NCBI GenBank assembly: GCA_902728285.1
Contig: CACVBU010000970.1
Coordinates: 372,001-436,000 of the forward strand
From: Clytia hemisphaerica
Taxonomy: Eukaryota > Cnidaria > Hydrozoa > Leptothecata > Clytiidae
Length of the DNA: 64,000 nucleotides
Reading direction: 5' to 3'
Made by a program: the position numbers and the translations under genes. The notes below the pieces were generated by a model. That model worked only from the letters and a program-made list of their open reading frames with translations, was not told where the DNA came from and searched no databases. Of the stretch, positions 39,201-46,440 are shown in pieces (the stretch's first letter is position 1; each line of letters starts with the position of its first letter).

Positions 39201-42200
39201 GATAAAAAGTCCATTTCGAGCATTTCTAAGCAATTTATCGCTTAAAAATTATTTTACTTTTTTAAACTAAAAAAAAACTTGGATCTTTTCTCAGAGGGTT
39301 GTAACTTCTACTCCAAAAGAGATATTATATGAAATATCGGCGGGTTTCAAAGTCTCAGAAAAATATGTAATAAAAGATTGGCTTCATTGATATACATGCC
39401 CAGTAAAAAATATCTTCTTTTTTCTTCTTCATCTTTGATCTTCATTTAAAAAATTCAAAAAAAGTTTACATCAAGCCGCTCAAGATTATCTTTCAAAGGA
39501 GCCATTACTTTTCATTATATCTTTTATCCCATCAAGAGCAACAATGTTTCAAAAAGTAAGGACTGTCATTTTTTGAACAGATTTTAAATAAATGCATTTA
39601 AGAAGATAACGAAAGTACGAAAGAGGAAAATAGGCTTACCCTTCTTCGATGATTGGTTTAAGGTTCGACGAAACAGAGTGGAAACTCAAAACATCGTCCA
39701 GTAATACCAAAGTCTTGTCAACATCTTATTGTGGCAATGATGGATTGGTCAAGGGCAATGAAGAAGCTATTCTAGAATCTCTAATAAAAAACTATATCTA
39801 CTTTCGTCTCCCAAAACAAACTTGTGGAACCCCCATCCACACTAGACAAAAACTAATGAAATTAATTTTTTTCATCCGATTACAGCTTCCACCATTTTCT
39901 AACGAGAAATCGAAAAAAGGAGCTTTATTCTGCTCCAAAGCCCGATCAGGGCCCACATCATGATATGGAAGGTGGAAGGGCCAGAAATATAGTGACTAAG
40001 GACCGTGGTAGACTGACTTTGCACAGAAACCAAGCTTTGAACCGTGATATTTTAAATATACCATTTCATTTGAGAAAAAAATTGAGAGGGCAATGGCACC
40101 CCTGCTCCCCGTAGCGTGGCCCTGCCCTTGCAATTATTAAATTGAGGTAAAGGATACTGTCTTGTCTCCGTTGCAAATCAGTTGTTTCTTTGTGAACAGG
40201 TAAAATGGTGTCTTCTAACTTACATAATCGTTCTTCGAATGATGACAAAATGTTCAACTATGGAACATAAGAAGATGAAGAAAGTATTAAAGTTCACCTT
40301 AAGGAAAAATACCAAATAAAACACCCGGGAAGCCTTAACATGGCACTTTCGATATCAATAGCTCAGGTTTTGAATCATTCAAAATAATGAACAACAAGAA
40401 GCCCGTTGGGCGTAAAGGCCCAGCGAAAAGTAACGTGTTGAAATCAAGCGTACAAAACAGCAAATGTATGACCCCGTTGACATGGATCAAAGTGAAGACA
40501 GGAAAAATTTTTTCAAAATAACCGCGGTACTTCTCATTGGTTATACGCTTGAAATTTTATTGAATGGTCCCCTACCAACCGGGACTACACAGGCGAATAA
40601 GGCTCATCCGGTTGAATACTCTCCTCGGGTACCTAATAGCTGGGGTGTTTTGGAATAAGCGGGGGGGGGGGGGAGGTTGGAAAAAATCTCAAAACTTAAT
40701 AGGTGGGGGGGGGGGGTTGGAATAGAAATGTCTGTGGGGGAAAACTTTTGAAAAGGAGGCTACATGTTTTTTTATAAGCATATGTTTTTTGGGAAACAAG
40801 CTCAGTTATGCTTAGAGATATTTTAGACTCAGGCTTGAAGTATGTTTATCATATGCTTATTTTTCCAAAAAATTCGAGTTTCCAATTTTTCCAAAATCTG
40901 TCATTGCTATACATGAGGATAGGGAAATAAGTAATGACACTAAGATTTGTCATTACGTTTTGCAATAGAAAAAGAATTTTCACTTACACACCTCAAAAGC
41001 AAGCTCAGTAATATGCTTGTAATATGCTTATTTTTTAGACAAATTTAGGTCTTGGTATGCTTATAAACGTTATGCTTATAAAAAAACATGTAATACAGCA
41101 GATTTAGGACAAAAGAGGGAACTATTAAAAACATTTTCGCAAAGATCAATAAGCGGGGGGGGGGGTTGGAATAAGAATGTCCTGGGTAGAAAATTATTTT
41201 CGAAAAATTTATTTGCGGGGTGGGGGCAGCTATTAGGTACCCAAGAGTACGAGTATCAAAAATCGTGAATTTTTTTACCCAATTTTTGCCTTTACATTTT
41301 TGCCTGTAACGTCAGTCTTTGGCCAATAAAATATTTTACCAGGCCTTATTAGCAGCGGACCCCCCTCGCGAAAATGTCTTCAGCTACATTCAACTTTCCA
41401 ATAAAATTCTAGCCTGGGTATCCAGACTCAAAATTTCAGAAAAAAAAAACAATACAAAGTTTCTAAAGTTTCGGTGTAACTAAAAAAGTTGGGTACAGTT
41501 TGTTTGATACTGCCTGTGAGTGAACCCTTCTTGTTGACAGACTATCAAAACATCAGGCACATTTTATAAAGGCTACTTTCCAGCAGCCATTTTGTTTAGA
41601 AATGCACCTGTGTTTTCATTTTCATTTGTTTATCTTTTTTCACAAGGTCAGCTTTTTCCATAAATTATGCGCACCCATAGAAAAACTGGAAAAATATAAA
41701 AAAATCTCGCAAATATTCTGCTTAGTGAGTGGGCGCTTTTTAACGAATAAGGTGCACTCACCTGCAATCACATATGCAGGGAGAAATATCCCTGCAGGCA
41801 TGTTAGTTGGACCAGACTGTAAACCAGAAAAATAATCTTAAAAAAACTAGACGGTGAAATAGTTTACGGTCTGCATATCCAGGCTAATAAAATTAATGTG
41901 GTTAATGTTTGAATTAACAATTAATGTGACAGATCCAGAAATGACCATTTTCACTGTTCACGCATTGCAACCATGAAAAATGTTCCAATCTAGTTCAAAT
42001 TTACCCATGAGCTGCATTTAAGTGTTTATTAACAGATTCCAGAATCAGTTTATATACTTTAAATAATTATGTGATTGATGTGAGTCGAGTTTGAAACCGA
42101 CCGACCGTTTTAATGCGACAGATCCAGAAATGACCATTTTATTTAATGTGTGGAATCATGAAAAAATTCCCAATCTTGTTAGTTTCCATTAACATGTTCC

Positions 42201-45200
42201 ATAATCAGCTTATTTGAAATAATTCTGTGTCGAGTTTGAAAAATCAAGCCACCGCACCTTTCGTCAAACGAGACAGATCCAGAAAAAATAATTTTCACGC
42301 ACGCGTAGCATCATGGAAAAGTTCCAATCTTGTTCCAATTTACACATGAGCTCCATTTTAGTGTCCATTACCAAATTCCAGAATCAGTTTACTTGAAATA
42401 ATTATGTGTTGGGTTTGAAAATCATACCACGTCCCACCACTGTTGTACTGACCGTTGTTAACACCGACAGATTCAGAAGTGACTTTTTTCTTCTGTAGCA
42501 TCAAGAAAAAAGTTCCAATCTTATTCAAATTTACACATGAGCTGCATTTCAGTTTATTTATTTCTATATATCAGTCAGAAGCCATTTTTTCCTAAAAATA
42601 AAGTCTTTTTGAAAACAAGAAACTAAAAATGAAAGTGATTTAAGGTAGAATTTCACTCACAAAACTTTATGAAAACTTGAGCAAAGACTATAAGATATGG
42701 CAGAATGTTGAAAAAGGTTTATAAAGAAAAACCTTTACAAAATTTCTTTGGTTTTAAAATCTCTTGACCACTAAAAGCAAAGAAAATGTTCAAGAAAGTA
42801 TGAATCAACCTCCTCGCTTCGACCGCCATCTTGTTTTGTTTTGAAAATTGTTTTGAAGGAGCGCGGAATCAGAAAATATATCTTTTATAGCCAGTATCCA
42901 ACTTTAGCAAGCTTTTCCCTATCCAGACGGCAAAATGTGTGGTACTGGTTTTAAGCGCCGTTTCTACCAAAACGGACGGACAGATACACGTACACACGTA
43001 CGAACAGAACGTTGCAAATGAAAGGCCCACTCGCTTAGCGCTGGGCCAACAAGTGATACTTTTATGGACCTACCCGGTTATGCATTTAAGCAAATATAAT
43101 TGATATCTACGTGAGCATGACCGTTAAACAATCATTCAGAACACAAATAGTGACGATCTATTAAAATCAGTCGTTTGTTTTTTATAAAAAAAACGTTTAG
43201 AAACCAAAATTTCATGCTCTTGAAATATTCTTTCATATTCAAGACTTCGTGAGCAAAAAAAACATCTATCTCATCAAAAAATTGAGTAATTTGGCCAAGA
43301 ACATTGATGTATGCTTATTTAGTGATTCTTATAGATAAAGATGCGCTTTTGAGATGAAAAATTCTTTTTTTACAAATATCTGCTTGAGCCATCTTTTGCC
43401 TACTTTCATGCAAAAAATCTGAAAAAAGTAATGATCCAATATTTCACAAAGTCCCTTTTTTTAGGCCCAAATTTGCCCAAAAACATTTTTTTTCAAAAAT
43501 CGGGCTCCGTCACATTCGAGAGTTTATAGTTATGCATCTTTGTGCGAAAAGCATAAAGAATGAAAGAGCTAATACCTAAGTAATTGATAAGGTGCTTATA
43601 AAAAATATCGAATTTGGCCAGTTTTTCTATAAAAGCACGCTAAGCAACCAAAATTTCATGTCTAAACACACATATTCTTCAAAAAGTAAGCCCTCAAGAG
43701 CTAAAAAAAACATCTTTCTCATAAAAAAATGAGTAATTTGACTAAGAACATTGATGTATGCTTATTAATAGTGATTCTTATAGATAAACATGTGTTTTTT
43801 GAGCCAAGAAAATTTTTTTGCAAAAATCTGCTTGAGCCATCTTTTACCTATGATGGTACCCTACTTTCATGCAAAAAATCAGAAAAAATTAATGATCCAA
43901 TTTTTCACAAAGTCCAAAACCCCCGTTTTTTAGCCGTTTTTTGGCCCAAATTTGCCCAAAAAATGTTTTTTTCGAAAATCGGGCTCCGTCACATTTTGGC
44001 CAACACCATTTTGCACCTTTGTACCAAAAATCAAAAGATTCCTATGATTCAATCCTGAGAAAAGTTGGTAACAGACGAACGAACGAACGAACGGACGAAC
44101 AAACACAAGTTAATTTATAGGACCTTTACCGGGGTAGGTCCAAAAAGTCCTTCTAAATGTCTACTGTTGCCATCTACATCAATTAATTATAATAAGGCCT
44201 GGATCACCTTTATCCATTATCCAATGAGTGTAAAAAGAAAAACTAATTTTTAGTCATCAATAAAAATCTTGAAAAATTTAATTTTGCCCTGAACTGATTG
44301 TTACAAGGGTGTACACCTTTTTAATATTGGAGAAGTCTAATTGAAGGGAAAGACAGGTCTGTTTTTTTTCCTTTTTTTAAATATTTAATAAGGCGAAAAG
44401 TAAATTTAGCAAATGTTGTCTAGATTCACGTAGTACCTTACCATGTTATTGGTGAGCTGGTCACTCTTCTGTAAGCTTTCTTGTAGCCATTGAATATTGG
44501 CTTTCTCCTAAAGGTTGAAATGAATTGAAAAGATACAGGTTACTCTATGTTCATTGACCACATGGATTCGATATCTCAACCTTTTTTTGTTCAGATAAGC
44601 ATACACTTATCCTCCCTAATTCGAACTCAAACGGTGAATCTAATTAGTTCTAAATTCGAACAGAATTCGAATTAAAGAAAACAAAGGATCCTCCTTGACG
44701 GGGACTGGGGATTAGTTCGAAATATAGAAAGATTCGAATAATGGAAGTTCGAATTAACAAGAGTCCACAGTAAATGTAAACGAGACTCTATACATCATAC
44801 TGATCTTAACTGTCTTTTCTAATAAAAATAGGTATAAAAAGATAGAAGGACGCGATGGACCTAAAACGATGGGTAAAGAACGTTCCATTTTATGTTCGTT
44901 TTATTGGAACGTTCCATTTTACTTGTATTCAAAGTCGCTTGTGATTACAAATGTTAGGTTTTAGATCGCTAGATGAACACCCTGTGTATGTAGACCAATG
45001 TAGTATAATCTCGCATGGCTAGAAGTGAATCTCCTTGGTAGGATTCGAGGCCTCTAGATCCTACCAAAGTTGCGCGGCCTTGAGCGGCCCGAGTGGTTTT
45101 TATACAAATTCCTGATTGTAAAGTGAAATTTTTCTCTAGATTTCAAAAATATATCAATCGAAAACAAAGAAGCCGTTAAATTCAATCCGTCATCAAAAAT

Positions 45201-45312
45201 ACGGCGCGAGTTTATACTTCATTGATCTAGACCTCGCAACGAAATGAAAACATAACCTTACATCTTCCAATTTGGCTTCGATCTCTTGTTTCTTGATATG
45301 AATGTCCTCCAT
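9227..45312 (-). CDS. EXOC7: Exocyst complex subunit 7 (Exo70)
   Basis: Exo70 is the exocyst subunit that binds the plasma membrane and, with Sec3, tethers secretory vesicles before SNARE fusion. Twenty-eight coding exons on the minus strand join in frame to 686 aa plus TAA, against about 650-735 aa for animal EXOC7. I recognised it by local similarity to the vertebrate protein along its whole length: N-terminal coiled coil (SLQKSDQLT, ILPVHKE), EGPTG, NMPKDGTVH, MLNNYNYIVKSL, ESYERSW, the C-terminal GFN and FTKNVEKYVKFD. The exons around 23.5-25.4 kb encode a short, basic, less conserved linker, as in vertebrates. The start is ATG at 45310-45312, six bases after an acceptor, so a 5'UTR exon lies further upstream. 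Its introns hold three opposite-strand ORFs and many transposons. All splice sites are GT/AG. Confidence 0.95.
9921..10604. mobile_element. Foldback transposon, TAGT ends, 3-bp duplication GAT
   Basis: Begins TAGTAGGGGG, ends CCCTCTACTA, with GAT repeated at 9918-9920 and 10605-10607. Arms of about 300 bp (9947-10230 and 10299-10586) are inverted copies around a loop of about 70 bp. It interrupts a TTTGGCGG-word relic, part of which resumes at 10620. Same end pattern as the elements at 21573 and 36524. A PIF/Harbinger-like mobiliser is possible from the 3-bp duplication (inference). Confidence 0.85.
10900..10980 (+). repeat. tRNA-derived sequence (Leu/Ser-type), acceptor stem decayed
   Basis: An A box (ACCGAGTGGTTAAGGC) and B box (GGTTCGAATCC) with a pairable T arm are present, and the spacing fits a long-variable-arm tRNA. 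The presumed acceptor strand TAGGAGT does not pair with CAGCCGC, and no terminator follows. A SINE head or tRNA pseudogene is more likely than a working tRNA. Confidence 0.55.
11385..11645. repeat. Dispersed repeat with GACCCTTA words, copy 1
   Basis: Repeated (C)GACCCTTA..GGGACT words followed by GGCACATACC, TTTGCCTAAGTACC and a C-run. The same order and orientation recur at 20255-20550. Noncoding. It lies in the EXOC7 intron between exons 26 and 27. Confidence 0.65.
11940..12045. repeat. CCATGGGGTAAAT word array
   Basis: CCATGGGGTAAAT is repeated three times, with a related CCATGGACATTTAAT at the left, at irregular spacing. No ORF. A further example of the short-word arrays common in this window. 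Confidence 0.6.
12160..12217 (-). repeat. tRNA-derived SINE head (truncated)
   Basis: On the minus strand an A box (TAGTGCAGTGGTAGAGC) and the stretch TGCGCAAGGTTGTGG match the fuller copy at 17201-17275. The B box is mutated. Confidence 0.6.
14334..15533 (+). CDS. Coiled-coil orphan protein, single exon, nested in an EXOC7 intron
   Basis: A 399-aa uninterrupted ORF opposite to EXOC7, in its intron 13246-17296. Residues about 15-80 and 180-215 are heptad-rich coiled coil (QNQRIDILQQSIENLL; LTQEITNLKEF). A charged linker separates these from an ordered C-terminal region (about 215-399) with several Trp residues and a final VLGYRMLEVEF. No signal peptide or membrane segment. The codon use looks coding and the reverse-strand ORFs are shorter, so I take it as real, but I recognise no family. 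Intronless structure in an intron-rich neighbourhood suggests a retrocopy or a lineage-specific gene. Confidence 0.7.
   Translation: MEENRQEGMNDLSKNTLEINQLAESFAKERTEFENKIDQQNQRIDILQQSIENLLQRMEKMEICHNEVKHIVEKQGQLDAVDTEKLGHVDLNPNENLQRQTTDFNDQSQNKQKSNSDQTVGVCKHSIGNIERHSKKTLSVGQKLDERILIELEQEEEVNLHKNEADSAKEREVASNGNDKIPQLENTIKNLTQEITNLKEFAHRISNLHSTLSHPEVSEKAWTVSYLRKEDYNKRTEILKWNRFLENLKASNTNDCKYLKELNDTILRYGNLVYSNEWRWRLLRLSTAMEVGQFLGNFIKIGAIFHIKNISVKVFTKLKDFNKEILNGNWNRLTHYLATYVDEDEKFFRVALKVDGCQRVSILHWKDERKRKELPKDGRFVLVDEHYSVLGYRMLEVEF
17201..17275 (-). repeat. tRNA-derived SINE head
   Basis: Minus strand: A box TAGTGCAGTGGTAGGGC, then TGCGCAAGGTTATGG and B box GGGTTCAACCC, with GACCG at the 5' side and CGGGTC at the 3' side giving partial acceptor pairing. 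The adjoining 16990-17200 (CGATAGCTATCTACCCGAAG) may be SINE body. It ends 21 bp from EXOC7 exon 17297-17417. Confidence 0.65.
18256..18495. mobile_element. GGTACC-ended TA-flanked MITE
   Basis: Ends CTCTCGGGTACC and GGTACCCGAGAG, with TA at 18254-18255 and 18496-18497. The interior has C-runs and two CCACCCAGGACATT words. The right end is tandemly duplicated (18478-18497 and 18498-18515). Relatives lie at 40619, 52606 and 63919. Confidence 0.82.
18725..18960. repeat. CAGTGGGGAT word array
   Basis: (C)AGTGGGGAT or its degenerate forms recur about seven times between 18725 and 18960 at irregular spacing. Noncoding, within the EXOC7 intron between exons 20 and 21. Confidence 0.55.
20255..20550. 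repeat. Dispersed repeat with GACCCTTA words, copy 2
   Basis: Shares the ordered words GGACCCTTAGCAG, TGAAGTTTGATTTTCTGATTT, GGCACATACCC and TGCCTAAGTACC plus a C-run with 11385-11645, in the same orientation. Confidence 0.65.
21573..21823. mobile_element. Short TAGT-ended MITE, 3-bp duplication TAT
   Basis: Begins TAGTGGGGTCGT, ends ACGACCACACTA, flanked by TAT at 21570-21572 and 21824-21826. The ends and arms match the outer parts of the longer element at 36524-37199, so it is an internally deleted relative. Confidence 0.88.
24681..25000. mobile_element. TA-flanked MITE with TTTCGCGA words
   Basis: Ends CTTTAATCGGAT and complement, TA at 24679-24680 and 25001-25002. The interior has repeated TTTCGCGA and ACTCGCGAAA words. 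It lies in the intron between EXOC7 exons 25170 and 24385. Confidence 0.85.
26090..26235. repeat. A-rich repeat bounded by GTAGCCCA / TGGGCTAC
   Basis: GTAGCCCATCGGTATCAACG precedes an A-rich low-complexity tract that ends in CTGGGCTACGGG. The same left end appears inverted at 35297-35325 beside a much longer T-tract. Confidence 0.6.
26328..26966 (+). pseudogene. 5'-truncated integrase-like (DDE) ORF
   Basis: The ORF encodes the second half of an integrase-core domain of the kind seen in solitary animal integrase-like genes: LRVDRGTE (second catalytic Asp context), then IERWWKELHERMERY (third acidic residue context), plus a Cys-poor tail. The segment that should carry the first Asp is missing upstream, and no conventional ATG opens the domain; the first ATG in frame is in the middle of it. 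A GGCAG acceptor-like sequence sits at the 5' edge, so a missing upstream exon is possible. It is opposite to EXOC7, in its 11-kb intron. Probably a transposon-derived relic. Confidence 0.6.
26993..28013. mobile_element. Element with AACCCTATCTGCC ends
   Basis: TTAACCCTATCTGCC near 26992 and GGCAGATAGGGTTAA near 28013 form inverted ends. The interior carries a short ORF-like stretch and a smaller GCGTACGTACTATAT inverted pair at 27670-27830, but no transposase. Similar TTAACCCTATT ends occur alone at 25553 and, inverted, at 35343. Confidence 0.65.
28016..28480. mobile_element. TTTTGCGG word-array element, right end missing
   Basis: The left end is CCTTAAGGGA after a TA, as in the element at 2883. 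TTTTTGCG(G/C) words recur at 28032 and 28415-28480. I see no matching right end, so it is truncated or decayed. Confidence 0.55.
29223..29486. mobile_element. MITE with AGGCGAGACCAATTT ends
   Basis: AGGCGAGACCAATTTAAT at the left and AAATTGGTCTCGCCT at the right are inverted. The interior is noncoding. It lies about 450 bp upstream of the alpha-kinase ATG. Confidence 0.7.
29942..31273 (+). CDS. Intronless alpha-type protein kinase
   Basis: 443 aa with a C-terminal alpha-kinase domain (about 205-430), the atypical Ser/Thr kinase family of eEF2K, myosin heavy chain kinase and TRPM6/7. Visible: FSEGAFREAF (224-233), the ATP-binding Lys in YVLKKF (246-251), VEPFVAGKFTKYINNDG (318-334), CHFSYE (357-362), the catalytic LADLQG (370-375), the GGNLND loop (404-409) and NHKCNIYC (418-425). 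The His/Cys residues of the last two groups are the usual structural zinc ligands, so the domain looks active. The first 200 residues are basic and Ser/Thr-rich with no recognised domain, so the substrate and pathway cannot be given. No intron, opposite to EXOC7 in its 11-kb intron; retrocopy origin is inferred. Downstream is AT-rich with no clear AATAAA close by. Confidence 0.92.
   Translation: MSNSEKWRNYNKKISQKRMGDNQKIQPTKKLSYINIQRMAPDAAEKTLRYAPEKTRDFVDFKEYQSLTLANVKLACEKFYNEPAGSCDVLFSDKGPSCSVDEQIQGKKFLLIRFIEPVQGPAKNLNVSNQASVMQSRMVGDSCMESSSKRIRTSKTIARKSALIPPTTTNGFPKSVSIGDVLDAGKLKKPIHEMKTELALEYFDIRSKIWLKDTKELNIKTEKFSEGAFREAFMTYSISNGKRELYVLKKFKSESWSKVSKVYGMSLEEHTRKQIQMHMAAKAIADIFFKKINLTKREDWFSYNDAFFATLNGEPVTVEPFVAGKFTKYINNDGVIGSHDTNKNASKAIYEKAEALCHFSYEDSADRLMLADLQGSGLILYDPEIATAEELEGEDLQGEKFFCGGNLNDVAIDTFFRNHKCNIYCKLASLREVAMTEISDDSQ
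31480..31990. repeat. Foldback with ~145-bp arms
   Basis: Arms about 31485-31625 and 31845-31985 are inverted copies (ATTTTGGCTGAAAATCGAAATC... and complement) around a loop of about 220 bp. It lies about 200 bp past the kinase stop, with no ORF of interest. Confidence 0.75.
32108..32585. repeat. Foldback with G-run ends
   Basis: A G-run followed by TGTTTTCCACCACCC at 32127-32152 is inverted as GGGTGGTGGAAAACA and a C-run at 32544-32569. The sequence between has no ORF. Same G-run style as the GGTACC elements. Confidence 0.65.
33392..33849. repeat. Inverted-repeat element, TCTATTCACGATAAGTGTG ends
   Basis: About 30 bp at each end are inverted (GTCTATTCACGATAAGTGTG and CACACTTATCGTGAACAGAC), followed by related GCTTGCCATTT / AAATGGCAAGC. 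No coding sequence. Confidence 0.7.
34985..35280. repeat. Long T-rich low-complexity tract
   Basis: About 300 bp almost entirely T and A with T-runs, bounded by ATGGGCCACG at 34957 and CGATGGGCCACC at 35312. The bounds mirror the A-rich repeat at 26090. Possible replication-slippage hotspot. Confidence 0.8.
36524..37199. mobile_element. Foldback transposon, TAGT ends, 3-bp duplication TGG
   Basis: Begins TAGTGTGGTCGTG, ends GAACGACCCAACTA, with TGG at 36521-36523 and 37200-37202. Arms of about 310 bp are inverted around a short centre. The outer 120 bp match the short element at 21573. Both arms read as ORFs in mirror image (36650-36886 and 36814-37083), which is a palindrome artefact. Confidence 0.88.
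37525..37723. mobile_element. Decayed GGCGG-word MITE
   Basis: ATTAAAGGAAGAAAATTTGG and, inverted, CCAATATTTCTTCTTTTAAT resemble the ends of the element at 2309. TA precedes the left end; the right duplication is mutated. It lies between EXOC7 exons 37397 and 37877. Confidence 0.65.
40619..41247. mobile_element. GGTACC-ended TA-flanked element with G-runs
   Basis: Ends CTCTCCTCGGGTACCTAATAG and CTATTAGGTACCCAAGAG, TA at 40617-40618 and 41248-41249. It carries three G-run blocks, each next to TTGGAATA and GAATGTC words. A TATGCTTAT-word insert fills the centre. Confidence 0.8.
41930..42560. repeat. Tandem repeat, ~170-bp period, about four units
   Basis: GACAGATCCAGAAATGACC recurs (degenerate) near 41929, 42117, 42270 and 42467, each followed by GTTCCAATCTTGTTC and (in most) CATGAGCTGCATTT. 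No ORF. Satellite-like, inside the EXOC7 intron between exons 2 and 3. Confidence 0.75.
43070..44143. mobile_element. Element with GGACCTACC ends and internal duplication
   Basis: TGGACCTACCCGGT at 43069 and ACCGGGGTAGGTCCA at 44128 are inverted ends. Inside are two diverged direct copies (about 43190-43545 and 43610-44000) sharing CATTGATGTATGCTTATT and GAAAATCGGGCTCCGTCAC. A (GAAC)n tract lies at 44076-44100. Relatives: a left end at 51888 and, inverted, GGACCTACC with CGTTCGTTCG at 1655-1700. Confidence 0.65.
44610..44775. repeat. TTCGAATTA word array
   Basis: TTCGAA appears about eight times in 165 bp, mostly as ATTCGAA(C/T)TA variants. It lies between EXOC7 exons 1 and 2 and is noncoding. 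Confidence 0.55.
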
Positions 45313-45318
45313 TGTAAA

Positions 45319-46260
45319 CTGAAAAATAGACACATAAAAATATGAAACCACTTAACCGCGCTGAATTTATAGGAACTAACACGTTAAAGGGATGACAAGC
45401 TTTTTTTGGATGTGTTCACTGATTTTTCGTAAAATCAACGGTTTTCGACACCATCTTTGAAAGTCCGTCCTTTATTTCATCGAATATTTTTACAGGATAC
45501 ACATCTTGTCAAAGATTCTGACACAATTTCTGGCGAAGTATAATCATAATAGTATCGAAGTACAAAAAGATGGAAAAAAACAAGTACGGAAATTTTGAAT
45601 TACTATTTAAATGGCCGTTCCCAGCATTGTTCTTTTGTTTCAGGACTTTAGCTTGCTTTTTGAAAAATGCATAATTAATCTAAATAAAACATAAGTGTTG
45701 AAGTCCATACAGTCACTCTATTGTCATGTCCTCTGACCAGCCAAAACAATCGTTGGAAAGCCAGCGGATCCGGCAAGACAACGTTAAAGCAAAGCAAAGC
45801 CGTTTGCGGGCATTTTCTCTACTCTTTTGTGCTTAAATGTAGGGAGAGGTGGTGGAATAAGCAGGGATTGGTACTCTGGGAGAAAATCCATAAAATGGGG
45901 AGGGGGTCAATATTAAGTGATTTTGGGGCGATTTCCCCCAAAATCCCTAGGAAAATGAATGTATTGGCATTTTGTCAAGAAAATTTTATAAAATGGGGAG
46001 GGGGGTCATTATAAAATGCTATTGGGGTGATTTTTTTTCGATTCTTTCCATTGAACTATGAATCCATGTGAGTCCTTTGAACTAAATTGCAACTAGGACT
46101 GACTGACTGGACAGAGACAGTGAATCAAGAGAAATCCATCTCCGTTAAACTCAAGATTATTAACTTTTGTGAAACGGTGCAATATAAAAAAGAACATATC
46201 GATGGCCGAAGCCATTAACTTTAAAGGAAATATTATCGATTCTGTCAAAGGCCCCCCCCC
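45319..46260. other. Upstream of EXOC7 coding start; no exon identified
   Basis: An acceptor lies directly at 45319-45321, so a noncoding first exon and promoter must lie to the right, but I could not place them. 45885-46015 holds two AAAATGGGGAGGGGG(T/G)TCA words. Confidence 0.45.
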
Positions 46261-46440
46261 CAGCGGTTTGCGTGAATGCGTGAATCGGCTTTTTTGGTTG
46301 CGTGAATGCATGAAAATCGAAAAAAACTTGCGTGAATGCGTGAATTGAAAAAACTTGCGTGAATGTGAAAATCCATATTTTTATTGCGTGAATGCGTGAA
46401 TCTGCCCTGTTTTTTGCGTGAACGCGTGAATTTTTCCTTT
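46260..46440. repeat. TGCGTGAATGCGTGAAT word array
   Basis: The 17-mer TGCGTGAATGCGTGAAT or a close form occurs about six times, preceded by a C-run. Reading frames through it give repetitive proteins on both strands, which I do not believe are expressed. Confidence 0.75.

Larger units (their letters stand above)
9227..45318 (-). other. EXOC7: EXOC7 exon map
   Basis: Exons in transcript order (high to low coordinate): 45262-45318 (coding from 45312), 44442-44507, 40158-40257, 39640-39724, 38842-38947, 38087-38213, 37877-37927, 37397-37459, 36390-36447, 25317-25350, 25170-25197, 24385-24436, 23959-23993, 23500-23554, 23030-23087, 22488-22592, 21983-22099, 21150-21209, 19353-19391, 19010-19069, 18125-18191, 17814-17879, 17297-17417, 13147-13245, 12250-12319, 11805-11846, 11206-11339, 9227-9338. 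The coding lengths sum to 2,061 nt. The least certain are the microexons 25170 and 23959 and the donor at 17814, where GTAGGT was chosen because it alone keeps the frame and the similarity. Confidence 0.88.

Noticed and set aside
40066..40257. Stand-alone 63-aa gene
   Set aside because: Only the first 33 codons are coding, as EXOC7 exon 40158-40257; the remainder is intron read-through. The same applies to the ORFs at 13079, 22392, 25248, 37743 and 12226.
46260..46440. CRISPR-like repeat-spacer appearance
   Set aside because: The spacing is irregular, the repeats are degenerate, there are no cas genes, and the genome is eukaryotic.
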